Shown piece after piece: positions 30,276 to 40,974 of a DNA stretch of 64,000 nucleotides (its first letter is position 1; each line of letters opens with the position of its first letter). The translations under genes were made by a program, and so were the position numbers. Source of the DNA: Chaetoceros tenuissimus (taxonomy: Eukaryota; Bacillariophyta; Thalassiosirophyceae; Chaetocerotales; Chaetocerotaceae). The notes beneath the pieces are model-generated. The model worked only from the letters and a program-made list of their open reading frames with translations, ran no database searches and was not told where the DNA came from. The DNA lies in contig BLLK01000069.1 in NCBI GenBank assembly GCA_021927905.1, positions 1,736,001-1,800,000 on the forward strand, given 5' to 3'.

Positions 30276-31538
30276 ATGCGTTTCACTTCAATTTCTTCCC
30301 TCTTGATTGGTTCGTTTGTACCATCTGTGTCGGCATTCACCGGTCCTTCTTCTATAAATCATATGAGAAGCATACAACATGAAGCGACATTATTTCATCG
30401 TAGTTATGCTTCACCGATGGCTCTGAATGTTGCGAGCAGAGAAGTATCAAATAGCTTTCTTCCTGAAGGAGTATTCAAAGGGGCTAAAGGGAAATCTCGC
30501 TTCGAGGATGCTTCAATACAAACGTCTGACTCTACCTCTGATGCTGAATATACAAGAGGACTCTTCACAATAGGTTTCATAACGTTTTTATTCAGCAGTA
30601 ATAGTCCAGCACTACATGCTGCATTTGTAAATGCTTCCAGCCCACCACCTGTTTTATTACTAAATGCTGCTACATCCACAATAGCTTTGATGGGTTTAGT
30701 CACCTTTGGGCCAATACTGAACTCGCTCGTACCACTACCAACAACTTTAGAATCAGAAGAGACTGATATGATGACAAATATGAGAGCTGGAAGTGAATTA
30801 GGATTGTGGAAAACTTTAGGTACAACTGCAAACTTGTATGGTTTGAGTATGACCACAGCCAATCATGCAGCGTTCCTTATTCAATTAACAACATTGATTG
30901 TGCCAGCTTATCAAGGACTGACTGGTGTTCCTATCCCCAATCGCATTTGGACTGCGATTGGATTGGCATTAGCTGGAATCACCATGTTCACTCAAGATGC
31001 AGCAGCAGGGGGAGGAGATATAATGAACAATTCTTCACTTATGGGAGATGCCCTATGTGCATTAGCGGCTGTTTTTTATGCTACCTATGATCTCAGACTA
31101 TTTGACTTGGGAAAGAAGGTTCCACCACTTCCTCTAATTAGAACCAAAATTGCTGTTCAAGCTGTTCTTTCATGTGCCTTGTTGGCATTTGCGAATGAAG
31201 GTGGACTTTCATCGGCAATGGATTATATGCATGATCTTATTGCTAACCCTAATGATGCTGTCTTGATTGGGTCTGCTGCTTTGTGGAGTGGATTAGCAAT
31301 CAATGCTATTGCACCTTTTATGCAAGTTTCAGGACAGCAGACTGTTGGAGCTTCACGTGCCCAAGTGCTCTACGCTTCACAACCGCTTTGGGCTTCCTTT
31401 CTGAGTTATTTCCTGCTCAACGAAACTTTAAGTGAGGATGGAATGAAAGGTGGAAGCTTGTTCTTAATTGCGATTTTTTTCGCTGCAACTGCCGAGAGTC
31501 CAGAGCCTGACTGTGAAGAAAAAACTTGTGAAGTTTAA
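30276..31538 (+). CDS. Plastid-envelope drug/metabolite transporter (EamA-type)
   Basis: The protein has 420 residues from the ATG at 30276 (MRFTSISSLLIGSFVP). This start is preferred over an in-frame upstream one because it places a signal peptide directly before VSAFTGPSS, the ASAF-type cleavage site of diatom plastid presequences. About ten hydrophobic helices follow, in two EamA-like halves (FITFLFSSNSPALHAAFVNA, ANHAAFLIQLTTLIVPAYQG, GDALCALAAVFYATYDLRLF, AQVLYASQPLWASFLSYFLL). The second half contains the typical 'a.a.vl.s.qPlwaa.l.y..l.E' end. These carriers exchange sugar phosphates, amino acids or nucleotide-related metabolites. The substrate cannot be deduced. The C-terminus is acidic and short. 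Confidence 0.88.
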   Translation: MRFTSISSLLIGSFVPSVSAFTGPSSINHMRSIQHEATLFHRSYASPMALNVASREVSNSFLPEGVFKGAKGKSRFEDASIQTSDSTSDAEYTRGLFTIGFITFLFSSNSPALHAAFVNASSPPPVLLLNAATSTIALMGLVTFGPILNSLVPLPTTLESEETDMMTNMRAGSELGLWKTLGTTANLYGLSMTTANHAAFLIQLTTLIVPAYQGLTGVPIPNRIWTAIGLALAGITMFTQDAAAGGGDIMNNSSLMGDALCALAAVFYATYDLRLFDLGKKVPPLPLIRTKIAVQAVLSCALLAFANEGGLSSAMDYMHDLIANPNDAVLIGSAALWSGLAINAIAPFMQVSGQQTVGASRAQVLYASQPLWASFLSYFLLNETLSEDGMKGGSLFLIAIFFAATAESPEPDCEEKTCEV

Positions 31539-31689
31539 CCACATCACGACGTTGGAAATATTGTTCATTAGATAGTGTACCTTTGTTCAATAGAGAAGTC
31601 TTTTTACACAAACATGACTACATTTTTGCTTTATAAATCCGAATAGAGAAAACTAAAATATAGTTTGAAAAATTAGAAATATCAATCTT

Positions 31690-33057
31690 CTATTTTACAT
31701 ACAAATCACATTTTGTTGCCATCCCAGCCTTATTCATCATGACAACATCCATCTTGTACACAGCGCAAATTTTCGACAGCATTTTCTCATCATAATCATT
31801 GACAGACATCTTTTCAAGAATTTCTGATTTTCGATGACCTCGATGTCCGTCTTTCTTCTTTTTAACTGGATCAGCGCCAACCTCTTTCAGCAAATTTGGC
31901 ACCTCTTTAAAGGGAAATAGTGCGATTGGAATGTCCTTATATATTGTTGCAAAGGATATTTCCAATGCCATGTGAGTGAAGTGCAATTCTATCCAAGTGC
32001 TATTCGTTTGCATAAGATCAATAAAGCAATTGAGAGTTTCTTTCGAAGTTTCCTTCAAGCATTCATCAAGAAGTTGTTTACCAATGCCATTTCCTGCAGA
32101 TCCCGTTGCACCAGTAGCTTGTCCGATAGCAGAAATGAATCTATCGACGGGATCACGGACAACAGCAAACATTGTATGTTTTTCTTCTGTCCATTTATCA
32201 GGTCTCTGATACCTTACTATACCATCCAATAATTTACCACAATCTTCGCGTCGATTTTTATTCATATCGGAGAGTCCGGGCGGATTTCCAATGGTCCCTC
32301 TTAAATTTCCATCTGATGGTGATGCGCCTGGTGGCTGTCGCCGTCTCTTTGCAGGTATTGGCATGTAACAGGTCTTTCTTCTTCCTTTGGCACCCATTTT
32401 GTTCACTAATGTATCAAATGACGTCACTAAGCTAGTACCTGCTGTTTTGTGGACATGAATCATTGCTATATTATGACGGTCCCAAGGATTCTTGAAATTA
32501 TTCTGAAACATGCCCTCTGGAGTGATACGAGCATTTGGTAATACGATCGGCGGACCACCTTTCCACAACGTCCCTGATTCATACAATTCCTTCATACGAT
32601 TCAAGTCTCCAAGAAATTCTCTTCCTACACCACAAGTTTCATCAAAAAACTTTGCAGGATAAAACCATTGACAAGTTCCATATTGTGATCCGCAGTTGAA
32701 AATACTTTTGACATTTTCATCTATAGGCTTTGTCTCTCCGTAGTCAAAGCTTTCGCAGCCTTCTGGAATACTTATATTTCTATTCGGTGCAACAGTCTCT
32801 ACTTCCACCGCACTTTCCGTTAGTGGAATAGTCTCTTCTAAAGGGTTCATATTCATCTCCAGCATTTCCTTCGTTTGCGTTTGAACTTGAATTTTGTCAT
32901 CTTTACTAACGTCGGGCATTTCATCAAACTCTTCAGGAATGTCATTGTGATGTACAATTGGTGTAACTTGGAAATGTCTCAAAATTTGAAGCACGACGAA
33001 GATGCTAGGCACACTAGCAGATATAAGAAAGTAAAGAAGATAATGCCTCAGCTTCAT
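31690..33057 (-). CDS. Type II membrane sulfotransferase (Golgi, carbohydrate type)
   Basis: This is one exon of 455 residues. A short cytosolic start and one hydrophobic anchor (YLLYFLISASVPSIFVVLQI, residues 9-28) give a type II topology. The PAPS-binding loop is MIHVHKTAGTSL (5'-phosphosulfate site, about 199-209), and VVRDPVDRFISA (about 299-310) is the 3'-phosphate site. Both are characteristic of Sulfotransfer_2-like enzymes that sulfate carbohydrates in the Golgi. A stem with paired cysteines (NCGSQYGTCQWFYP) precedes the domain. It could act on extracellular polysaccharide, which is abundant and sulfated in diatoms, but its acceptor is not known. The ATG at 33057 directly precedes the anchor. 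Confidence 0.88.
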   Translation of the reverse strand: MKLRHYLLYFLISASVPSIFVVLQILRHFQVTPIVHHNDIPEEFDEMPDVSKDDKIQVQTQTKEMLEMNMNPLEETIPLTESAVEVETVAPNRNISIPEGCESFDYGETKPIDENVKSIFNCGSQYGTCQWFYPAKFFDETCGVGREFLGDLNRMKELYESGTLWKGGPPIVLPNARITPEGMFQNNFKNPWDRHNIAMIHVHKTAGTSLVTSFDTLVNKMGAKGRRKTCYMPIPAKRRRQPPGASPSDGNLRGTIGNPPGLSDMNKNRREDCGKLLDGIVRYQRPDKWTEEKHTMFAVVRDPVDRFISAIGQATGATGSAGNGIGKQLLDECLKETSKETLNCFIDLMQTNSTWIELHFTHMALEISFATIYKDIPIALFPFKEVPNLLKEVGADPVKKKKDGHRGHRKSEILEKMSVNDYDEKMLSKICAVYKMDVVMMNKAGMATKCDLYVK

Positions 33058-33428
33058 GATGTGAATAGTCTAGGTGTATGTCATGTAATGAATGTGTAAT
33101 AGTAACAAAAACTTAAAAAAACGAAATAGTTTTTCTTCCCTTTTCGTCTGTCCTCGTCCAGAAAACTTCTTATATAGCTAGAGACCTAGCACCTCTCAAC
33201 GGAAACTTTTTTGGCCTATGAGAACCCCTGCGTACGTATCAAAAATGGTAGTACTACAAAAAATTCCAGGACCGTTCACACACTGAAATCCCTTGTTCCT
33301 CTTTCATTATTTCATCATCACAGAACATATCCCACTGCAGGAATTGATTCATATATAGTTGCACTGTTTTCGCAATAGGACCCTGCAATTGAAAAGGGGG
33401 AGACGACGGAAGACGGACAAAGGGAAAT
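33058..33428. other. Divergent intergenic region
   Basis: This 371-bp region lies between the sulfotransferase (minus) and the lipid-transfer protein (plus), and holds both promoters. I see no RNA gene or repeat. Confidence 0.4.
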
Positions 33429-36400
33429 ATGTTGTTGTTTCAGACTCCGGTAGTGATTGTGTTCTTTACAATCTTTCTTCTTTACTACCACATTGCATTC
33501 GGATACATTGTTTCCTTGATTTTGAAAACTCTCATTAAAGCAAAATTATTCAAAATAAAGAGAGTACTCAAAGATGGAGACAAAATACTAAAAGTCTCGG
33601 CAAAGTTGCAAACATGTAGGATAGCTTCGATTCGCAATGCTCCATTTACTGGCATCACAAGTTTGAGCAAAGATAGACAAAGAACTTTCTTACTTGACCT
33701 ATCCATCAAGAATGTACAATTTAAGTGCATATTGACTGCATTGATACAAGATGGAAATGACCCTGATTCACAAAAGGAGGCAAATGTTTCATTGACAGTT
33801 TCTATAGACTTGCTACGAGTGAACATGCTTTCGCTGGGATTATTTTTAACCATGTTTCGTCAACTAGGAAAGGTTGTTCGTATCATGAGAGGAGAGAAAG
33901 AAAAGAAAGATGCTCTAAATAGAATACGTGGTGTTGGTTCAAATGACTCTGAGCTGAGTATGCTGAGTGATGTACCGTCTATAGATGAATGCAATGATGA
34001 AAACTTTGGAAAATCACCTTTGTATTTCCTCAAAAAGCTGATTGGTGGTTTTGAAATGAAAGGGTTGATTTTTGTATCTAGTGTGAAGTTTCCCTGTTCA
34101 GGCTTCGATGAGGATGATTCAGAGATTAAATTTTCAGTGACAAGCTCCAAAATTGCTGCAAAAATGGGTTCCCTACAAAACGAAGCTGATACTACTCTTT
34201 CAGTTGTAATGAATGGAATCAAAAGTCGTTTGAAGTCAACTCGATCGTCGCAAGATGAAGTGAAGACTCCATCTGACCATAGTTCTTTACAAATAAAACA
34301 TGTTCAATGTGTCATGGCATTCAAATCATCGGCTGAAGGACAGACATTAGCGTCACTTCAGGTACAAGAAACAAAGGCAGCTTCAGGTAGAATTGTCGAA
34401 GTGGCTATCTCTTCCGAACAGGTCAAATCTATGAAAAATATATTCCAAGACCACATGATTCAATATATTCACCTTGCAGAATCATATAAACCAAAGAAAG
34501 AAACACTATCATTATCAGAACATGATTCTATTCATGAGAACGAGGAAGAAGAAGTAACAAGTACTTCAGATGGCACAGAACAAATACGGAGCTTTTTATT
34601 ACAACGCGTTGAAATCGATCTTCGTATTGGTGTATCTTTCAAGTATACGAAAGTGGAAGCTCTTCATTTAGGAACAGAACTTTCTGTAAAAATTACTTCA
34701 CACTCTGAGGATAGACAAACTGACAAAGCTAATGTTATTGTGAGAGCAAACGGGGTAAACCTGAAGCGGTCATCAGCAGGAATCGACCAAGAGGATCAAG
34801 AATCGAAAACTGTTCTCTCGACCAACAATTTCGAAGTATCAATAAACAACGATTTCACAATGAATCATGAAGAAAAGACAGATATCTTGAACAAAGTAAT
34901 GAGGATAGAAATTGGAGACTTACTGTTGCAAATGGATGATGCAGAGGAGACTGAAAAAGTAGTTACTTCCATTATCGCAACACAAAAAGCTATTTTATTC
35001 ATGGTAGGGACAAACAAAAACGGAAGTGGTAGTTCAATAGAAAAAGACAAATTCTTAAAATCGGCTCAAAAGCAAGAGAGTATTCTTATAAAATGCTCCA
35101 GCTGCAATTTCAAATTGTCATCGTTTTGTCAGAATGAAGAACAAAATTCGAATAGGTTACCTCTAGCTGCTTCTGCAAATACAAGCAATTTACAGATCGA
35201 TATCAACAAGTCTGCTGCAATAGATACTCTCGCTGTTACATCAGAGGAGACCAAATGCTCACTAAAATTTTTCCCGCATTCAACACTTCCAACAATTGAC
35301 AATTGTGTGGCCGAGATACGCACAGGGGATGTTTTACTGGATGACATAGACCATTTGTTTCCTGTAGAGTTTATAGCTGATGTGTCAAGTTTTGCTTTAA
35401 ATCTATCAAATTCTAAATGTGAGAGTAGGATCTCGTCATCTCAGGACATGAAGATCAAAGTGTCTGATGCAGTGCTTACGGAGACAATATATGATCATGA
35501 TTTCATAAGTCCATTGCGGATGAACACTATTATTCAAAGCGATTCTATTGTGAATCTCTCGATTGAAGAAAGTAAAACGATCGAAACTGTGCATCAAGAA
35601 ATAAACGTCAACACACATTGTAAAAACTTTCAAATCCTATGGTCGCCCGTGCTTCAGTGGTATATTGCATCTGTGATACGAACTGTAAATGATACGATCA
35701 GATTTCATATACAAATGAAGCAAAGTGAGCGTGTCGATAATCGTAAAGTCTCGAGATTGGTAGTAGTCAAGTCAAATGAGACAACTGTCAAAGCCAGAGC
35801 TACCCTGGGCGGTTCATCCGTTGCAGATATACAGACAGAAAATATATCTGTCAAAGTTGAAAGTAGACAATCTGATACATGGGATAAACCTGACATCTTG
35901 TTCTCATCTGGTCGTACTTACCTCAATATAGATGAAATGAAGTCAACTGTTGCTGAAATAGATTCTATTCGTTACTTTAATGGGGTAAGACGTGCTACGA
36001 ATATAGAGGTAGCTTCTTATGAAGAAAAGAGGACGAATTCAATCCCTCTTCAAGAAGAAATAGTGACAGGGTCTTGTGGTAGCCCTCTTTTAGAGACAGT
36101 TGAAATCAGTGCTAATAACAAGGTTGTGATTGACTTTCCACCTGAGCTTCATTTGGGAAAAGTAATTGAAGATATCAATACAACTTTACGTACAATGGAA
36201 GATGGATTGACTAAGGCAAGGCTATCAAAAATGAAAACAAAGAGGCGTCGAAAATATCAGCTTATGGATATTAGCCTAATCATTCCAGTTCTAGATGTTC
36301 ACTTTTTAGAGTCAGTAGAAACACCAACAGAAAATGTATTGACTGTCATAAAAAACGGAATACCTAAAAAGACCCCGTCCTTTATTGATAGATGGCGTTT

Positions 36401-39400
36401 CTTGATCAAGGGATTTGCAACCAAAATTAAAAGACAAACACCGCCTGATGTAACACAAGGCCTTATTAGAGATATGGACGATGATAAGTCTAGCGAGCAT
36501 ATCTATGGTCCCATGATCCAAGGTGGTTACTTTGATATCAAATTTGATAGAGTAATCAATACCTTGTATCCTCTCAACCTTGTGACTCCTCTAGGTGATA
36601 TAAAAAATTGGGGTATCAAGGGCTTCATATTTCTAGCTGGTTTGAGTCCGGAAACGGAGAATCTTATTGAACCACAGCAATTCTGCCTTCCAGTCAAGTG
36701 TCATCACAATAACTCCTTCTCAAGAAATTTCAGTTCGAAGAAGTGTAGTTGTGACTATGGAATGATCATGAACTCTGCTAACATCCCTGTAAAAATCTAC
36801 TACGATGTAGAAGTTGAAAGTGATCTAGTGACCTCAACATATGGCGATATTGTCATGGCTTCTATTCCTGGGCTTTTGAATATCATTGGTAGACTTATTC
36901 CAAAGCCACCAATAGAAGATTCTAGGTGCGGAAAAAATGAGATAGTGGGTCCCAATCTAGACTGGTGGGATAATCTACGCTATCAGTTCCATGGCGGCTT
37001 TAGGTGGAATATAAAGTCGATGTCTTTCCGGTGGCTTCTTGATACTGTACCAAAATATGACTGGTCGATATTACTAACTTCAAAGAACTTTGTTCTATCA
37101 CAATCTACTGGTGTAGGTTCCCTAGGTATGGACAATGTCGCCATCTCGATTCCAGATTCTTCGTATCATATGCTAGATGTCCTCCCTCCAAATGCAGGAT
37201 ATGAGACAGTTAGACGAAATCTCACACAAGTTAAGACAGGATTCGTTAGACGACGGCATCCTCTCATATATTTCCCAAAATTTTTTACAAAGATGACGTT
37301 TGACTGGGGAGTTTTCAACGATGATATCAATGACCCCTCACGGCACCATAGTGTCTATGTCTTTGACGATGAGAGATTACGAGCCTCTGAAAATGATAAG
37401 TTTGAGTACTTTAGAAGTAGAGGCTGGAGTATTGATTGGGACTTTTCTCTTGACGAGTATGCTGATAGAGGCTCATGGATAGCTCTTCGTGGAGATGTAA
37501 TTCCTTGGATTACGCATAAATCTCCTCGGATCTCTGACCCAATTGATCCTGATGAAAACACCCCAGATCCTTTGCCATATGTGAACAAGATCAATATAAA
37601 TGTGAATGCAACAAAGTTGAATATAGCTGCATGGTTCGATGAGAAATCAGATAGCAGTATAGATACAAACCTCGAGGAATGGTCAGAAGGTTTGTATTTA
37701 CAAATACCAAAGTTTGCATTCTCACGAACTGGCGAAAAGGGACAATGTTATCATCTATTCGGGAATGTGTTTGCCGCACTGCTTGAAATTAATAATGATT
37801 TTGATGAGATAGTTTGCGAGTCTGGATTTTCCGGGAAGGGATCACAAATGGAGTGGTATCAACGGCACCATGATAGATCTATATTTGAAATAAATCCTAC
37901 ACACTCGTTGGGATTTTTCGAATCTCTTGAAATCTCTTCCAAAAATATACGTCCTTTGGATTATCTTCTCGAAGTCCCTGAAATAAAAATATTGGAGCAA
38001 TCTCTTGATGATATTAGAGGTGTTACAACAAAAGAAGACGTTTCGGATACTTCTGCACCATGGACTGTACTTGTGGCTGGTATGAAACTCCTTTGGACGG
38101 TAGATATTCGAGACAGTATCATTTCAATTGTCAAGGATATTCTTTTTTCCATCAACTTCATGACGGTGAATCTTAGAGGTACACCACAACTCCTTGATGC
38201 AAATGAAAATTCGACAGACTTTGACTCTCAATCTGAAAGTGGAGAAAATAATGTTGACAATGCTAGTAATCATGAAGAAAGTGACCATGCTATAGAGATG
38301 TTTGTTGAAGGCACAAGCTCAGATGTGCATGTGGTTCCCACTACGTCAGGCCCGGACAGTGCACAAAAGTCCTATATTAAGCATCTTCTTCATCACCATA
38401 CAGATAGGAGGAGTTCAATTTCTTCTCCAAGAAAACAAAGTTTTGGAGATAAGAGAAATGTTCTGGAATATTCTGGCCTACAGTATGAATCATCCAAAAG
38501 TTCAATTATTCCCACATTTGATCTCCACTTATCAAATCCACAAATCCAATTTCATAGTGAGAAAACAGGGGGCAGTGTCATCATTGGAATACGAGGTGCT
38601 TACATAGAAGGAAAAAAGTTTGTGAAACTTTTGGCCAAAAATGAAGCATTCGACAAAGAGGATTTTAGACTTGAAACGTTGCTCCGTCGTACAGAGTTTC
38701 TGTATACACTTGATCGCATGGAGCTTTACTCGGTCAGTAATGATGTCGATGTTGACGTAGGTTTACAGTGGCTACATCTCAGCGAAGATGTTTCATCCGA
38801 CTGTCCTGAAAGTAAAATCTTGGCAAGATGCTGGGAATTCCCTCCCGACTACGATGTTTTTAGTACACGAAATTTTCTCTTTCCAAAGACAGGTACAGCT
38901 GTAAGCAGAATAATGGATCCGTCTACATTCAAAACAAGACAAGAGTTTCATAGACCTCCAATTGATCTAACAAAGGAGGAACTTGAGGAAGTTATTGACT
39001 ACAATCAAATCTTACCATTAGAGATTGATAGAAACAATGCATTAGATAGCTTGGAATTCTTTATTGACGAACTATCGTTCCACCTGGATTCACATCAATT
39101 TCGCACAACATTTGATGTTATTCGTAACACAATGTTGGAACCTATGAAACCTAGAAAAGAGAGATATTATCAACAAAATAATGATTCTAACAATGACGAT
39201 GAAAAGAAGAGTAGTGAGCAGAAGTTTAAGGAGAAGTTGATTGCTGAGTCGAAGAAAAGAAAAGCAGAAGCTCTAACTCCGGCAAATGAAATGCAAAAGC
39301 TGCTGAAGGCACCAAATAAAACATCAAAGAAATGGAAGGAAGCTGCACGCGAAGTTGCAAGCAGATTAGTTGCAGAGTTCGAGGATGGTGATAAAAAGTC

Positions 39401-40703
39401 CAAGAATGATGTTAGTATACGAAGGATTGAGTATAACCTATGTAAAGCAAAATGGAAGATTGCTGCTACAGAAGAGGCATCGATCAATGATACAGAAATC
39501 AATTTTACTGACTTCAAAGGAGTTCATAACTTTTCCGCGGATGGTGCAGTTAGTTCTGTGATCTCTCTCGAAGACATGCATGTCACCTCACTCCGGCCTA
39601 GTGAAGAAGCATCTAGTTTTGAAGATCGCTCTGTGATTATCAAAACAATATTAGGTGAAGAACTCTCTCCATGCCAAAGATGCGGTGAAAATTTTGATCG
39701 TAACAGCAATGAAGTCAACTCATGTAGATTTCACCCTGGGGTCTATGCAAGAAGAGATGGGTCCTTAGAGTGGAGTTGTTGCGGTGACGCAAATGAAGAC
39801 TCCACTGGTTGCATTGCACGACCACATACTGGAAGTGAGACTGCTATGGATATCCGCTTCAATGCTTATCCTAGAGTGTTAGAAGGTCTTACACTTTATG
39901 AATTCATTGAAGTGAATGTGTATCCTGGAGCAACTCACAAGACACTTGTACAGTTGACTAGAAGTCTCACATCATCGCTTATGAATTACTTTTTAGGAAA
40001 TTCCAACGATGTTTTGAGCGTGAGCCCAGATAATCTTATAGATACAGAAGGGTCAATAGTTACTTCAGCGAGGCAAAGTGATGTGAGTGAACATAGTCTT
40101 TACACACATTCTACTCCAAGTGATATACCAGAAGAAAGGGATTCCAAATATAATGCTGAAAGCCGTAGATATCTTCTCTTTGGAGAAGCAAACTCAAGAC
40201 AAGACACAATAAGTGCTTCATCAAAAATCTCGAAGGCTGAGGATAAAAGGAATGTGCAGTCGAAACTAGACAATGGGAAGAAGTCAGAAAAGTCGGAAAT
40301 TGTTTTCCTGCAGAAATGGAATATTGGAGATATCAACATACATCTATCTGTTGCAGGATTTCATCGAATCATTGATATTTATGACCTCCCATTGACAGTT
40401 GCACCATTTCAACGAGCATACAAGATTGGACCTATTAACCACATCGTCAAGAAATATGTTGCTCATTTGGTCAAGAATCTACTTGCGTCTAGCATGGGTA
40501 TTCTGAAGGTTAAATTCACTGGTCATAGACATGGAACTTCTCTAGAGAAAGCACCTGCTCTGATTGAGGACGCGAACTCTGAATCTGAGAATCATGCAAA
40601 GGAAGAGAGAGAGGAAGTTGATGCAAGTGCAATTTTATTAGCTCCGCCAAATACAGCTGCAAAGAAGAAGAAGAAGCTTCGTATTTTTGGCAGAAGAAAG
40701 TGA
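33429..40703 (+). CDS. Bridge-like lipid-transfer protein (BLTP2/Hobbit/SABRE/FMP27-like)
   Basis: This is one exon of 2424 residues. The first 30 residues are a membrane anchor (VVIVFFTIFLLYYHIAFGYI), expected to sit in the ER. Long beta-rich stretches follow with few charged interruptions, as in the repeating beta-groove family that includes VPS13, ATG2, Csf1 and Hobbit. Around residue 1180 is the motif NLDWWDNLRYQFHGGFRWNI followed by WLLDTVPKYDWSILLTSKNF, which closely follows the 'WWD.lR...HG' element of FMP27/SABRE/KIAA0100. A Cys-containing patch (SPCQRCGENFDRNS, SCRFHPGVY, EWSCCGD) near residues 2080-2120 looks like a zinc-binding insertion. A basic tail (KKKKKLRIFGRRK) ends the protein. 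Its role is bulk lipid transfer at ER contact sites. Confidence 0.82.
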   Translation: MLLFQTPVVIVFFTIFLLYYHIAFGYIVSLILKTLIKAKLFKIKRVLKDGDKILKVSAKLQTCRIASIRNAPFTGITSLSKDRQRTFLLDLSIKNVQFKCILTALIQDGNDPDSQKEANVSLTVSIDLLRVNMLSLGLFLTMFRQLGKVVRIMRGEKEKKDALNRIRGVGSNDSELSMLSDVPSIDECNDENFGKSPLYFLKKLIGGFEMKGLIFVSSVKFPCSGFDEDDSEIKFSVTSSKIAAKMGSLQNEADTTLSVVMNGIKSRLKSTRSSQDEVKTPSDHSSLQIKHVQCVMAFKSSAEGQTLASLQVQETKAASGRIVEVAISSEQVKSMKNIFQDHMIQYIHLAESYKPKKETLSLSEHDSIHENEEEEVTSTSDGTEQIRSFLLQRVEIDLRIGVSFKYTKVEALHLGTELSVKITSHSEDRQTDKANVIVRANGVNLKRSSAGIDQEDQESKTVLSTNNFEVSINNDFTMNHEEKTDILNKVMRIEIGDLLLQMDDAEETEKVVTSIIATQKAILFMVGTNKNGSGSSIEKDKFLKSAQKQESILIKCSSCNFKLSSFCQNEEQNSNRLPLAASANTSNLQIDINKSAAIDTLAVTSEETKCSLKFFPHSTLPTIDNCVAEIRTGDVLLDDIDHLFPVEFIADVSSFALNLSNSKCESRISSSQDMKIKVSDAVLTETIYDHDFISPLRMNTIIQSDSIVNLSIEESKTIETVHQEINVNTHCKNFQILWSPVLQWYIASVIRTVNDTIRFHIQMKQSERVDNRKVSRLVVVKSNETTVKARATLGGSSVADIQTENISVKVESRQSDTWDKPDILFSSGRTYLNIDEMKSTVAEIDSIRYFNGVRRATNIEVASYEEKRTNSIPLQEEIVTGSCGSPLLETVEISANNKVVIDFPPELHLGKVIEDINTTLRTMEDGLTKARLSKMKTKRRRKYQLMDISLIIPVLDVHFLESVETPTENVLTVIKNGIPKKTPSFIDRWRFLIKGFATKIKRQTPPDVTQGLIRDMDDDKSSEHIYGPMIQGGYFDIKFDRVINTLYPLNLVTPLGDIKNWGIKGFIFLAGLSPETENLIEPQQFCLPVKCHHNNSFSRNFSSKKCSCDYGMIMNSANIPVKIYYDVEVESDLVTSTYGDIVMASIPGLLNIIGRLIPKPPIEDSRCGKNEIVGPNLDWWDNLRYQFHGGFRWNIKSMSFRWLLDTVPKYDWSILLTSKNFVLSQSTGVGSLGMDNVAISIPDSSYHMLDVLPPNAGYETVRRNLTQVKTGFVRRRHPLIYFPKFFTKMTFDWGVFNDDINDPSRHHSVYVFDDERLRASENDKFEYFRSRGWSIDWDFSLDEYADRGSWIALRGDVIPWITHKSPRISDPIDPDENTPDPLPYVNKININVNATKLNIAAWFDEKSDSSIDTNLEEWSEGLYLQIPKFAFSRTGEKGQCYHLFGNVFAALLEINNDFDEIVCESGFSGKGSQMEWYQRHHDRSIFEINPTHSLGFFESLEISSKNIRPLDYLLEVPEIKILEQSLDDIRGVTTKEDVSDTSAPWTVLVAGMKLLWTVDIRDSIISIVKDILFSINFMTVNLRGTPQLLDANENSTDFDSQSESGENNVDNASNHEESDHAIEMFVEGTSSDVHVVPTTSGPDSAQKSYIKHLLHHHTDRRSSISSPRKQSFGDKRNVLEYSGLQYESSKSSIIPTFDLHLSNPQIQFHSEKTGGSVIIGIRGAYIEGKKFVKLLAKNEAFDKEDFRLETLLRRTEFLYTLDRMELYSVSNDVDVDVGLQWLHLSEDVSSDCPESKILARCWEFPPDYDVFSTRNFLFPKTGTAVSRIMDPSTFKTRQEFHRPPIDLTKEELEEVIDYNQILPLEIDRNNALDSLEFFIDELSFHLDSHQFRTTFDVIRNTMLEPMKPRKERYYQQNNDSNNDDEKKSSEQKFKEKLIAESKKRKAEALTPANEMQKLLKAPNKTSKKWKEAAREVASRLVAEFEDGDKKSKNDVSIRRIEYNLCKAKWKIAATEEASINDTEINFTDFKGVHNFSADGAVSSVISLEDMHVTSLRPSEEASSFEDRSVIIKTILGEELSPCQRCGENFDRNSNEVNSCRFHPGVYARRDGSLEWSCCGDANEDSTGCIARPHTGSETAMDIRFNAYPRVLEGLTLYEFIEVNVYPGATHKTLVQLTRSLTSSLMNYFLGNSNDVLSVSPDNLIDTEGSIVTSARQSDVSEHSLYTHSTPSDIPEERDSKYNAESRRYLLFGEANSRQDTISASSKISKAEDKRNVQSKLDNGKKSEKSEIVFLQKWNIGDINIHLSVAGFHRIIDIYDLPLTVAPFQRAYKIGPINHIVKKYVAHLVKNLLASSMGILKVKFTGHRHGTSLEKAPALIEDANSESENHAKEEREEVDASAILLAPPNTAAKKKKKLRIFGRRK

Positions 40704-40974
40704 TGAGAAAAAACAATGGACACATACAAGTGTATTGAGTTGAGTGTGTTTGAATTCGAATTTTATGTCAGTTCAAATCTGTTGAATAGTGATAAGAATA
40801 ATATTAGTAATACAAAAAAGACTATAGGATTAAGAATTAAGATTTGATTATAATAGCGAAGTAGATTTTATATTCGTAAATTAACATGTATTTAAATATA
40901 TATCCTAATCTAATCGAGCCGGTTCGAGAACCAGCAATTCAATCAAGATATGTAGAAATTCACAATTAGCAACA

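Noticed and set aside
40918-40945. GGTTCGAGAACC, at first sight a tRNA T-arm
   Set aside because: It is a simple hairpin with a two-base loop. No acceptor stem, anticodon arm or CCA-side pairing is found around it, and it lies between two convergent genes.
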